Source: UBA940 sp031548515 (GTDB taxonomy: Bacteria; Bacteroidota; Bacteroidia; Bacteroidales; Rikenellaceae). From it: a DNA stretch of 55,969 nucleotides. Location: assembly GCA_031548515.1 (NCBI GenBank), contig JAVBRB010000023.1:1-55969 (forward strand), given 5' to 3'. The translations under genes were made by a program, and so were the position numbers. How positions within the stretch are numbered: the stretch's first letter is position 1; each line of letters begins with the position of its first letter. Shown in pieces: positions 48,594 to 55,969 of the stretch. The notes below the pieces were generated by a model. It was not told the origin of the DNA. It did no database searches and saw only the letters and a program-made list of their open reading frames with translations.

Positions 48594-49373
48594 ATGGAAG
48601 TAAAGTTGACATTTCTGGGAACCGGGACCTCGCAGGGTGTGCCGATGATAGCCTGTCCGTGCGAAGTGTGCCATTCTGCGGACCCGCGTGACAAACGCCT
48701 GCGGACGTCGGCACTTGTGCAGGCCGGAGGGCTAAATATGGTCATAGACGCCGGACCGGACTTCCGCGCACAGATGCTTGCCGCCGATGTCCGCCGCCTG
48801 GATGCCATACTGCTGACGCACGAGCACAAGGACCACACCGGAGGCATCGACGATATCCGTGCATATAATTATTTCCAACGGGGGCCTGTCGACATATATG
48901 CTACGGAGCATGTTCAACATGCTGTACGAAAGGACTATGATTATGCTTTCGGCGAATATCTTTATCCAGGTGCGCCTCAGATAAATCTGCACACCATTGG
49001 CGGCGGGCCTTTCGATGTCAATGGTGTGGAAGTCGTGCCTGTGGCCGGGATGCACATGAAATTGCCCGTAACCGGTTTCCGGATAGGCGGGTTGGCGTAC
49101 CTGACTGACTTCAACCACATAGAGCACGGCGAGATAATGAAAATAAGAGGCGTGGAAGTATTGGTGGTGAATGCTCTGAGATACGAGAAGCACCTTTCGC
49201 ATTTTACCGTGCAGGAAGCGGTGCTGTTGAGTCGTTACGTGGGAGCGAAGAGAACCTATCTGACGCACGTGTCGCATCAGTTGGGTTTACATGCGGTCGA
49301 GGAACGCAGGCTGACGGAGAACGTATTCCTTGCCTGCGACGGTTTGGTAATAGAGTCGGGCGGCGCGGGTTAG
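48594..49373 (+). CDS. MBL-fold metal-dependent hydrolase (PhnP-like)
   Basis: 259 aa. The metallo-beta-lactamase signature THEHKDHTGGIDD, plus an upstream FLGTGTSQGVPMIACPCEVC, places it in the PhnP/phosphodiesterase-like branch. It also has the later His/Asp residues DFNHIEHGEI and HVSHQLGLH. The Cys pair CPCEVC resembles the zinc site of PhnP. Without phn genes nearby, a cyclic-phosphate substrate is only a guess. Co-transcription with the SDR gene 41 bp downstream is possible. Confidence 0.85.
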   Translation: MEVKLTFLGTGTSQGVPMIACPCEVCHSADPRDKRLRTSALVQAGGLNMVIDAGPDFRAQMLAADVRRLDAILLTHEHKDHTGGIDDIRAYNYFQRGPVDIYATEHVQHAVRKDYDYAFGEYLYPGAPQINLHTIGGGPFDVNGVEVVPVAGMHMKLPVTGFRIGGLAYLTDFNHIEHGEIMKIRGVEVLVVNALRYEKHLSHFTVQEAVLLSRYVGAKRTYLTHVSHQLGLHAVEERRLTENVFLACDGLVIESGGAG

Positions 49374-49414
49374 CGGGAATGTAAGGCCGGGGATAGATTA
49401 TATCATGTTATAAT

Positions 49415-50233
49415 ATGAGAAACTTTAAGGATAAGGTTGTTGTCATAACCGGAGCTTCTTCCGGAATAGGCGAAGCGTTGGCTTACGAATTTGCCGGACT
49501 AGGCGCAAAGGTCGTGATTGCGGCCCGCAGCTGTGAAAAACTTGCCGAAGTAGCAGCAAACATAACTTCCCAGGGGAGCGAAGCGGTAGTTGTCACTGCC
49601 GATGTGAGCCGCGAGGAGGATTGCCGCGAGCTGATCGGGTCGGCCGTTCTGGCTTTCGGCGGGATCGACGTGCTGATATGCAATGCCGGAATCTCGATGC
49701 GAGCCATTCTGGACGATGTCGACCTGAAGGTACTTAACAAACTGATGGATGTCAATTTCTGGGGAACGGTCTACTGTACCAAATACGCTCTGCCTTACCT
49801 GCAGAAATCGCACGGTTCGATAGTGGGAGTTTCGTCTGTGGCCGGGCTGCACGGGCTTCCGGGCCGAACGGGTTATTCCGCTTCCAAATACGCAATGACC
49901 GGTTTCCTGGAAACCGTCCGTATCGAAAACCTGAAAAAGGGACTGCATGTGATGATTGCCTGTCCGGGATTCACGGCCACCAACGTTCGTTTCACCGCTC
50001 TTACAAAAGACGGCTCCGTACAAGGCAAAACTCCGCGGGAAGAAGGTAAGATGATGAGTGCGGAAGAGGTCGCTCGACGGATAAGCGGGGGTGTGAAGCG
50101 CCGCAAGCGCCTGTTGTTGATGGAATGGGAAGGGCGCGGAACCCACTTCATAAAAAAAATTGCGCCTGGTTTCCTCGACAAAATGTTCTACAAGGTGATG
50201 GCGAAGGAACCGGACTCACCACTTTTGCGGTGA
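49415..50233 (+). CDS. Short-chain dehydrogenase/reductase
   Basis: 272 aa. The NAD(P)-binding motif VVITGASSGIGEAL at the N-terminus, the structural LICNAGIS, and the catalytic YSASKYAMTGF (Tyr-x-x-x-Lys) are intact. A Ser upstream in GVSSVAGLHGL completes the triad. The C-terminal extension (KKIAPGFLDKMFYKVMAKEP) is typical of the classical membrane-associated DHRS7-like subgroup. Substrate unknown, perhaps a lipid or keto-fatty intermediate. It starts 41 bp after the MBL gene. Confidence 0.88.
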   Translation: MRNFKDKVVVITGASSGIGEALAYEFAGLGAKVVIAARSCEKLAEVAANITSQGSEAVVVTADVSREEDCRELIGSAVLAFGGIDVLICNAGISMRAILDDVDLKVLNKLMDVNFWGTVYCTKYALPYLQKSHGSIVGVSSVAGLHGLPGRTGYSASKYAMTGFLETVRIENLKKGLHVMIACPGFTATNVRFTALTKDGSVQGKTPREEGKMMSAEEVARRISGGVKRRKRLLLMEWEGRGTHFIKKIAPGFLDKMFYKVMAKEPDSPLLR

Positions 50234-50309
50234 TAGCGGCGGTTATACTGCCGCTGACCCCAAAAAACTGACAGTCATTTACCGACAGTAAACTCCTGCC
50301 TGTTTTTTG

Positions 50310-50384
50310 CGCCGAGCCAAGTTAACCTTAGGTTTTCCTCCTTGTCGCTCGGGCAATTTGAGTAAACTCATTGCCGTTAGCTCC
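50310..50384 (-). repeat. Diverged dispersed repeat, left flank of the CDF gene
   Basis: Read on the minus strand: CCGAGCGACAAGGAGGAAAACC, here split as CCGAGCGAC and AAGGAGGAAAACC, then GGTTAA. A related stretch lies on the + strand at 51366-51441. The similarity is partial. Confidence 0.4.
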
Positions 50385-50444
50385 TGCGCCGGTTGTATAA
50401 CCATCACTCTGACCGCAAAACAAAAAACTTAACACTCTCTTGCT

Positions 50445-51350
50445 ATGGGGCACAATCACGATCATAACCACAGCCACGGCGACGCGGCGGCGAAAAATAT
50501 CGTCACAGCGTTCATCCTTAACCTGACTTTTGCGGTAATCGAACTGATAGGCGGACTCCTGACCAACAGTATCGCCATTCTATCCGACGCCCTGCATGAC
50601 TTCGGCGACAGCATTTCCCTCGGCGTTGCCTGGGTATTGCAGAAAAAGTCCAACAAAAAACGCGATGCGAGATTCTCGTACGGCTATAAGCGTTTTTCAC
50701 TGCTTGGGAGCGTGTTCCTGTCGGGTGTACTGCTCGTCAGTTCAATATTTATCGTGACCGAAGCCGTACAACGGCTTGCCGATCCGCAGGCGGTCCACGC
50801 AAAGGGGATGTTTTGGCTATCTATTGCGGGGATAGTGATAAACGGGGTCGCGGTGCTGCGTCTCAAGAAAGGAAAAACGCTCAATGAACGCGCCGTATTT
50901 CTGCATATGATGGAAGACGTTCTCGGATGGCTTGCGGTCCTTGCCGCCAGTATCGTGATGATGTTCGTCGACCTGCCGATTCTCGACCCGATCCTTTCGC
51001 TCGGCATCACGGCATGGGTGCTATGGAATGTGTGGAGAAACCTGCGTGACACCTTTAAAATACTCCTGCAGGGTATTCCAGACGATATCGACACCGCCGC
51101 ACTGACCGCCGCACTGACCGAGTTGCCCGGTGTCGAATCGATCCACGACCTGCATGTATGGTCTCAGGACGGGGTGACGCACGTAGGGACGGTGCATGTG
51201 GTGGTTTCGGGGAGTGGTTCGTGCAACGAATGGCATGCGATAAAGGAATCCGTGCGCGAGATCTGCCGCAGATGCAAGATAGATCATGTGACGATCGAAA
51301 TGGAGACCTCCGGCGAATGTGACTGCGAATACGCCGGCGACGACAGATGA
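50445..51350 (+). CDS. Cation diffusion facilitator (zinc-type) transporter
   Basis: 301 aa. A His-rich N-terminus (MGHNHDHNHSHGDAA) is followed by six membrane spans. The TM2 metal site is in AILSDALHDFGDSISLGV and the TM5 site in VFLHMMEDVLGWLAVL, both with the Asp/His pattern of Zn2+/H+ antiporters. The cytosolic ferredoxin-like C-domain (LPGVESIHDLHVWSQD, CNEWHAIKESVREI) includes a Cys-containing tail (SGECDCEYAGDD). It exports zinc or a similar cation. The gene is flanked by related repeats in opposite orientation. Confidence 0.93.
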   Translation: MGHNHDHNHSHGDAAAKNIVTAFILNLTFAVIELIGGLLTNSIAILSDALHDFGDSISLGVAWVLQKKSNKKRDARFSYGYKRFSLLGSVFLSGVLLVSSIFIVTEAVQRLADPQAVHAKGMFWLSIAGIVINGVAVLRLKKGKTLNERAVFLHMMEDVLGWLAVLAASIVMMFVDLPILDPILSLGITAWVLWNVWRNLRDTFKILLQGIPDDIDTAALTAALTELPGVESIHDLHVWSQDGVTHVGTVHVVVSGSGSCNEWHAIKESVREICRRCKIDHVTIEMETSGECDCEYAGDDR

Positions 51351-51365
51351 ACAATTACGAACCGA

Positions 51366-51441
51366 CGCCAAGCCGAGCGTCATCAAATTTGTTTGAATGA
51401 CCGAGATGCGAAGGAGGGAAAACCGGCAAAGCATGGTTAAT
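51366..51441 (+). repeat. Diverged dispersed repeat, right flank of the CDF gene
   Basis: Contains GCCAAGCCGAGCG, CCGAGATGCGAAGGAGGGAA, AAACC and GGTTAA. It is related in inverted orientation to 50310-50384. Confidence 0.4.
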
Positions 51442-51470
51442 TACGAATAAAAAAGATCTCAAAACTGAAA

Positions 51471-51507
51471 AAAGGAAAGGCTGCGAAAATTTCGCAGCCT
51501 TTCCTTT
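51471..51507 (-). terminator. Terminator of the peptide transporter gene
   Basis: Arms AAAGGAAAGGCTGCGAA and TTCGCAGCCTTTCCTTT, a very long perfect hairpin. It lies just past the minus-strand stop and before the CDF end. Confidence 0.9.
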
Positions 51508-51524
51508 ACTCTATTGTCTGTCGA

Positions 51525-53210
51525 TCAGATGTCGGAAGTAGCTTTTTCGAGACGTTTCATGATCGAAAAAATGAACACGGCTGAGATCAGGCAGACTGCG
51601 ATAAGCACACTCCAGATCATCCAGAGCTGCATTCCGCTTCCCCAGATACCTGCAATAACGCCGGTGAGATAATTGCCGATGGCCGTTGCGGCGAACCAGC
51701 AGCCCATCATTGCGCCCTTATACTTTGGCGGTGCAACTTTCGATACGAACGAAATTCCCATAGGGCTGAGCAGAAGTTCTCCGAATGTCAATATAAGATA
51801 CGTGCCGATCAACCAGTTGGGCGATACCAAAGTGGAACTTACCCCACCCGCGCCTTTCAATTCCGCGGGACTCATAAGGCTGAACGATGCGATGGCCATT
51901 ACCACGAAGCCTAAGGCCGCGATTATCATCCCTGTGCCGATCTTGCGCGGCGTAGACGGCTCCTTGCCTCTCTTGGCGAGAGATGTAAACACAGCCACCG
52001 AGATCGGCGTCAGTACCACCACGAAGAACGGATTGAATTGTTGGAATATCTGCGGTTCGATACCGAGTGCGGCGGGAAGGTTTGTGTAATTCATCACAAG
52101 TCCGAAAGCTGCGAGGGCGAGTATGCATGCCGAAATGATCTTGCTTCGGGCGCTCTTCGACTGGAATACGCTGACCAGGGCATATACTCCTATAACAAGC
52201 ATCGTGAGATTGAGGATATTGAACAGCATCCTGTCCATCCCGTCGACGCTGTTCGCCGTGTAGTCGCGTGCGAAGAATGTGAGTGTCAGCCCATTCTGGT
52301 GGAAAGACATCCAGAAGAATATAACTACGACGAAGACCAGAATGAGGGCTGTAATACGCTGCTTGGTCTGTGCCGGCGAAAGTTCCGTCACTTTATGTCC
52401 ACTGGCAGCCTGTGCGGCGGCCTGCTGTTTTGCAGTGACATCTGCATGGCTGAACCATTTCTTGCATGAGAGATAAATGATCATCGATACTACGAGCGAA
52501 ACGCATGCTACGGCAAAACCGGCATTATATGCGCCCGAAAGCGATTCGATGTATTTCGGTGCGAAAGCAGCCAGATCGGTGAGTCCGGCGGGCTGCGCCG
52601 CTGCAAGGTTCGTAAGGTCCGAGAGTCCCTGGGGTGTTATCGTCCCGTCTATATATTGGTGGCTGAGCGCGGGTATCTGTGCATTATAGAAGAGCCCTGA
52701 GGATCCCAGACGCCAGTTGGTTATCCTGGTTGCGGCCCACGGAGCGTACATCGCGCCGATGTTGATTGCCATGTAGAATATACTGAATGCATTGTCCCTT
52801 TTCTCCCTGTACTGCGGTGCATCGTAGAGGTTCCCCACCATTACCTGCAGGTTACCCTTGAAGAATCCTGTCCCGACCGATATGAAAAGCAGGGCGGCGA
52901 TCATAAGAGCCAGTGCCAGTGTGCCCTGCATCGGAATGGCCAGCAATGCATACCCGACAAACATGACGACGATGCCCATTGTTACCATTTTTCCGTAACC
53001 AAGCCTGTCGGCCAGGATACCGCCCACCAGCGGCATGAAATAGACCACGGCGAGGAAAATGCCGTAAACCTGTCCGGCCTGAGCTTCGGTAAAACCGAAT
53101 TTGGCCTGCAGGAACAGTACGAAGATGGCAAGCATCGTGTAGTACCCGAAGCGTTCGCCGGTGTTGGCCAGTGCAAGGGCGAATAACCCTTTAGGATGTC
53201 CTTTAAACAT
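51525..53210 (-). CDS. Peptide MFS transporter (POT/PTR2 family)
   Basis: 561 aa with 12-14 predicted helices. The POT signature is clear: an N-terminal FALALANTGERFGYYTMLAIF (ExxER motif variant, ERFGYY), GGILADRLGYGK, and GTGFFKGNLQVMVGNLYD (the FFxGN-like block). A C-terminal LLSPMGISFVSKVAPPKYKG completes it. It imports di- and tripeptides with protons across the inner membrane. It is a single gene, divergent from glgB, with a TATATTTG box about 60 bp upstream. Confidence 0.95.
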   Translation of the reverse strand: MFKGHPKGLFALALANTGERFGYYTMLAIFVLFLQAKFGFTEAQAGQVYGIFLAVVYFMPLVGGILADRLGYGKMVTMGIVVMFVGYALLAIPMQGTLALALMIAALLFISVGTGFFKGNLQVMVGNLYDAPQYREKRDNAFSIFYMAINIGAMYAPWAATRITNWRLGSSGLFYNAQIPALSHQYIDGTITPQGLSDLTNLAAAQPAGLTDLAAFAPKYIESLSGAYNAGFAVACVSLVVSMIIYLSCKKWFSHADVTAKQQAAAQAASGHKVTELSPAQTKQRITALILVFVVVIFFWMSFHQNGLTLTFFARDYTANSVDGMDRMLFNILNLTMLVIGVYALVSVFQSKSARSKIISACILALAAFGLVMNYTNLPAALGIEPQIFQQFNPFFVVVLTPISVAVFTSLAKRGKEPSTPRKIGTGMIIAALGFVVMAIASFSLMSPAELKGAGGVSSTLVSPNWLIGTYLILTFGELLLSPMGISFVSKVAPPKYKGAMMGCWFAATAIGNYLTGVIAGIWGSGMQLWMIWSVLIAVCLISAVFIFSIMKRLEKATSDI

Positions 53211-53264
53211 AAAATTTAATATTTAGATCAGTTGAATTTTCAGGCATATCGACTGCAAAACAGA

Positions 53265-53272
53265 CAAATATA
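53265..53272 (-). promoter_or_regulatory. -7 box of the peptide transporter gene
   Basis: TATATTTG on the minus strand, about 55 nt before the ATG. No strong -33 was identified. Confidence 0.45.
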
Positions 53273-53366
53273 TGAAATAATCGGCAGAAACTTGCGCCGC
53301 ACTTCAAAATTGATTAACTTCATAGCTGATTTGCAGGGCGTGTTAATACAAAAAAGAACCGTAACC

Positions 53367-55391
53367 ATGGCTGACAAACATAAAAGGCTCCCGATGGTGG
53401 AGAGGGACGAGTGGCTCGCGCCGGTAGAGGATGAAGTGAATGCACGTTTCAGCCGATACTCCGAACGGCTGCGCAGCCTTGCGGGCGGCGGTACGCTCTC
53501 GGATTTCGCCAACGGCTATCGTTGGTACGGTTTCCAGCACGATGACACGTTGGGCGGGTGGTGGTTCCGCGAGTGGCTTCCAGAGGCTTACGATGTCTTT
53601 CTTTTCGGAGATTTCAACGGTTGGCAGCGTACCGAGCTGAGGCTTGAAAAAGGAGTGGACGGAGTGTGGAGCATATTCCTGCCCGATGCAATGTATGCCG
53701 GCAGGCTCGTCCACGGCTCGTTCTACAAGATGCACGTCCACGGGCGCAACGGCTGGCACGACCGAATTCCGGCTTACGCCCGACGAGTGGTGCAGAACGA
53801 CGATACCAAAGATTTCACAGCGCAGTTCTGGGATCCGTCCGTGCCGTTCGATTGGGGTGATGACTCATTCGACATCTCGGCGATCGGGCCGTTGCTGATA
53901 TATGAGGCACATGTGGGCATGTCGCAGGAGAAAGAGGGGGTCGGCAGTTACGCCGAGTTCGCCGAAAACGTGTTGCCGCGCATCAAAAAGTTGGGCTATA
54001 ACACTTTGCAACTCATGGCAGTGGCCGAGCATCCATACTACGGAAGTTTCGGATACCACGTTTCGAATTTTTTCGCGGTAAGTTCGCGCAGCGGCACGCC
54101 AGAGGAGCTGAAAGCCCTGATAAAACGCGCCCATAAGATGGGTATCGCCGTCATCATGGACCTGGTACACGCACACTACGTGAAAAACCTGAACGAGGGG
54201 CTGAACGAACTCGACGGCAGCGATCACCAATATTCCAAGGCTGGTCCGGCCGGTTACCAGCCGCATTGGGACAGCAAACTTTTCGATTACGGCAAGGACG
54301 AAGTGACGCATTTCCTGCTTTCGAACGTCAAGTTCTGGCTCGACGAGTTCCGTTTCGACGGTTTCCGTTTCGACGGCGTCACTTCGATGGTCTACCACCA
54401 CCACGGCTACACCGAGTTCGATTCGCGCGACAAATTCTTCGGCCCCGATGTCAACCCAGACGCGCTGGTCTACCTGACACTGGCCAACCACCTGACGCAC
54501 GAGTTCCGTCCATGCGCCGTTAACATCGCCGAGGACGTGAGCGGGATGCCGGGAATGGCGCTGCCCATCGCCGACGGAGGGGTGGGGTTCGATTACCGTC
54601 TGGGCATGGCTATCCCAGATTTCTGGATCAAGATGCTTAAAGAGGTTCCCGACGAGCAGTGGAACGTGTGGGACATCTGGAATATCATGACCGACCGGCT
54701 TCCGGCGGTGAAGACCGTGGCCAATGCCGAGAGCCACGACCAGGCCCTGGTGGGCGACAAGACCATCGCTTTCCGCTTGATAGACAAAGAAATGTACACG
54801 GCGATGGACCGAGGCAGCGAGAGTGTTGTTGTCGATCGCGGGATGGCCCTGCACAAGATGATCCGCCTCGTGACGATCGCCGCCGGGGGGCAGGCTTACC
54901 TGAATTTTATGGGCAACGAGTTCGGTCATCCCGAGTGGATAGATTTCCCGCGCGAGGGCAATGGCTGGAGCTACGCCCATGCCCGGCGCCAGTGGTCGCT
55001 GGCCGACAGCCCCTTCCTGCGTTACTCTCTCCTGTGGGAGTTCGACCGGGCGATGATCGGCGCGGTGCGGCAGCACTGTGTTCTGTGTGAGGATTACCCT
55101 TTCCGCCTGCAGATGGACCAGCCGAACCAGACGATGGTTTTCAGTAGGGGAGACCTTGTATTTGTTTTCAACTGGAATCCGTCTCATTCGATTCCTGACT
55201 ACACGATAGAAGTTCCGGCGCCGGGAAAATACCGCATGCTGATGTCCACTGACGAGGAGCGTTTTGGAGGCCAGGGCCGCGAATTTGTTGAAACCGAACA
55301 TTTTTCGTATCCATCCGCCGATGGAAAACGGCACTATATGCAGATATATAACATCTGCCGGGTCGCCTCGGTCTTCGTCAAAATAGAATGA
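53367..55391 (+). CDS. glgB: 1,4-alpha-glucan branching enzyme
   Basis: 674 aa from the ATG at 53367 (MADKHKRLPMVERDEWLAPV). An N-terminal CBM48/beta-sandwich domain (VFLFGDFNGWQRTELRL) precedes the GH13 barrel. Catalytic residues are expected in FRFDGFRFDGVTSM (nucleophile, near residue 336), NIAEDVSGMP (acid, near 388) and NAESHDQ (near 457). The all-beta C-terminal domain ends ASVFVKIE. It forms alpha-1,6 branches in storage glucan. The family is the eukaryote-like GBE type common in Bacteroidetes. The stop (TGA) overlaps the first bases of repeat A. Confidence 0.94.
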   Translation: MADKHKRLPMVERDEWLAPVEDEVNARFSRYSERLRSLAGGGTLSDFANGYRWYGFQHDDTLGGWWFREWLPEAYDVFLFGDFNGWQRTELRLEKGVDGVWSIFLPDAMYAGRLVHGSFYKMHVHGRNGWHDRIPAYARRVVQNDDTKDFTAQFWDPSVPFDWGDDSFDISAIGPLLIYEAHVGMSQEKEGVGSYAEFAENVLPRIKKLGYNTLQLMAVAEHPYYGSFGYHVSNFFAVSSRSGTPEELKALIKRAHKMGIAVIMDLVHAHYVKNLNEGLNELDGSDHQYSKAGPAGYQPHWDSKLFDYGKDEVTHFLLSNVKFWLDEFRFDGFRFDGVTSMVYHHHGYTEFDSRDKFFGPDVNPDALVYLTLANHLTHEFRPCAVNIAEDVSGMPGMALPIADGGVGFDYRLGMAIPDFWIKMLKEVPDEQWNVWDIWNIMTDRLPAVKTVANAESHDQALVGDKTIAFRLIDKEMYTAMDRGSESVVVDRGMALHKMIRLVTIAAGGQAYLNFMGNEFGHPEWIDFPREGNGWSYAHARRQWSLADSPFLRYSLLWEFDRAMIGAVRQHCVLCEDYPFRLQMDQPNQTMVFSRGDLVFVFNWNPSHSIPDYTIEVPAPGKYRMLMSTDEERFGGQGREFVETEHFSYPSADGKRHYMQIYNICRVASVFVKIE

Positions 55392-55557
55392 ACTACCTTG
55401 CCTCAAGTAACGGGGTATCCAAAACAGGAATTTATAATATCGCCTCAAGCGTCGGGAAATCGACCCTTTCAGTTATCTCCCTCGCAAGATGCCTCCCCGG
55501 CCTGCGGCCGACGGTCGGCGCTCTGTCGATGATTATTTTGCGAAGCAAAACAATTGA
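55388..55557 (+). repeat. Intergenic repeat family A, copy 3
   Basis: 170 bp, close to the copy at 17464. It starts ATGAACTACC overlapping the glgB stop. It has a hairpin CGGCC-TGC-GGCCG (55498-55510) and the terminal TTTTGC-GAA-GCAAAA. The reading frame is disrupted relative to copy 2. Confidence 0.85.
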
Positions 55558-55602
55558 AACGTCATAGCACAGCCTGAAGGCTGTGCGTAAATCCCCATTT
55601 GG

Positions 55603-55755
55603 CAAAAAGCGTTAAACGGAGTGGCAGCCTAAAGTGGAAGTCGCCATGTGCGTAGCTCAAGGCGTACAACTTTAGACAAAACGAAGTAGCTTTTTGGTGC
55701 ATGGGGTAGGTTTTTGCTACTTTTTGCCTATCAAAAAGTAGATAAAAGAAAATTC
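55603..55755 (+). repeat. Intergenic repeat family B, copy 2
   Basis: 153 bp matching 33005-33173, including the CTACTTTTT/AAAAAGTAG hairpin. It ends 5 bp before the promoter of the TPP riboswitch transcript. Confidence 0.85.
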
Positions 55756-55760
55756 CTTTT

Positions 55761-55768
55761 TACCTTTG
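55761..55768 (+). promoter_or_regulatory. -7 box of the TPP riboswitch transcript
   Basis: TACCTTTG, a full match, directly before the riboswitch. Confidence 0.65.
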
Positions 55769-55775
55769 CCCCCGA

Positions 55776-55888
55776 AACAAGGGGTGTCCTTATTTTGTCG
55801 CGGGCCGGAGACGGTTGACGGACAGGAAAAAGGGCTGAGATTATACCCATCGAACCTGATCCGGATAATGCCGGCGAAGGGAACAGTT
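55776..55888 (+). ncRNA. TPP riboswitch (THI box)
   Basis: The conserved parts are all present in order: GGGGTG near the 5' side, GGCTGAGATTATACCC (the pyrimidine sensor), GAACCTGATCCGG, ATGCCGGCG and AAGGGAA. An extended P3 arm accounts for the middle. It binds thiamine pyrophosphate and represses the downstream gene. A GGGCC/GGCCC hairpin at 55906-55920, before GTTTAAT, may be the expression platform. Confidence 0.93.
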
Positions 55889-55949
55889 TGGTGCATATCT
55901 TTTCAGGGCCGCAGTGGCCCGTTTAATCCCTTAAAAACTAAATTTTTAT

Positions 55950-55969
55950 ATGAGAAGAAGTTGCTTTTT
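55950..55969 (+). CDS. TPP-controlled gene, 5' fragment (truncated by window edge)
   Basis: Only ATG AGA AGA AGT TGC TTT TT is visible (MRRSCF). The basic start would suit a signal peptide. Under a TPP riboswitch in Bacteroidetes this is usually an outer-membrane TonB-dependent thiamine receptor or the first thi biosynthesis gene. The six residues cannot decide. Confidence 0.5.

Larger units (their letters stand above)
55392..55949. other. 558-bp region between glgB and the truncated last gene
   Basis: Contains repeat A copy 3, a hairpin GCACAGCC-TGAA-GGCTGTGC (55567-55586), repeat B copy 2, the TACCTTTG promoter, the TPP riboswitch and a GGGCC/GGCCC hairpin (55906-55920) before the ATG. Confidence 0.75.

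Noticed and set aside
53865..55448. 527-codon frame opposite glgB
   Set aside because: Antisense to a clear GH13 enzyme, without recognisable motifs.

Overview
The window looks like chromosomal DNA of a Bacteroidales bacterium, most probably Alistipes or a relative in the Rikenellaceae. The reasons are the many TAnnTTTG promoter -7 boxes typical of Bacteroidetes, weak Shine-Dalgarno sequences, many lipoproteins, and families common in that group: DUF6794, DUF2723, DUF5362, the radical SAM/lipoprotein system, and a Bacteroidetes-type IS982. The genus is an inference. I saw no tRNA, rRNA, CRISPR array or prophage.

Layout. 1-240 is the end of an IS982-family element running off the left edge. 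261-5087 holds small secreted or membrane proteins: a DUF6794 protein, AqpZ, three related exported proteins with short charged repeats, a helical protein, and a DUF5362 membrane protein with a 56-aa partner. 5343-8544 is an exported sugar-oxidation operon: a TIM-barrel isomerase-like protein, a Gfo/Idh/MocA dehydrogenase and a DUF1080 lipoprotein. 8664-17273 is mostly housekeeping: DUF169, dinB, a zinc ribbon protein, an FMN reductase, dusB, argS, and a LytS/LytTR two-component pair. 17735-19997 is an operon of three lipoproteins and a radical SAM/SPASM enzyme. 20155-24192 holds glyS, an acetate CoA-transferase and an MscS channel. A Ca-type P-ATPase follows, then a second radical SAM protein joined to a DUF1080-plus-hydrolase lipoprotein (27091-29267).

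The right half is core metabolism and the envelope: lipocalin, cysS-prfB, a large DUF2723 membrane glycosyltransferase, a PH-like protein, an acyl-CoA synthetase, queG, a cold-shock protein, a lipid kinase, apbE-nfeD, rpsO and pnp, a TPR lipoprotein, an MBL hydrolase, an SDR, a zinc-type CDF transporter, a peptide MFS transporter and glgB. The window ends in a TPP riboswitch leading into a truncated gene at 55950.

The most interesting system is the rSAM/lipoprotein operon. All three lipoproteins lie directly upstream of the enzyme, two share a short M-x-MYG motif just after the lipid-attachment region, and the third has kept little besides that motif. Non-coding DNA is also rich: a three-copy ~170-bp repeat with conserved terminal hairpins, a two-copy ~160-bp repeat, a two-copy ~83-bp palindromic element resembling a MITE, and several small palindromes. 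Several genes appear to have leaderless or nearly leaderless promoters.
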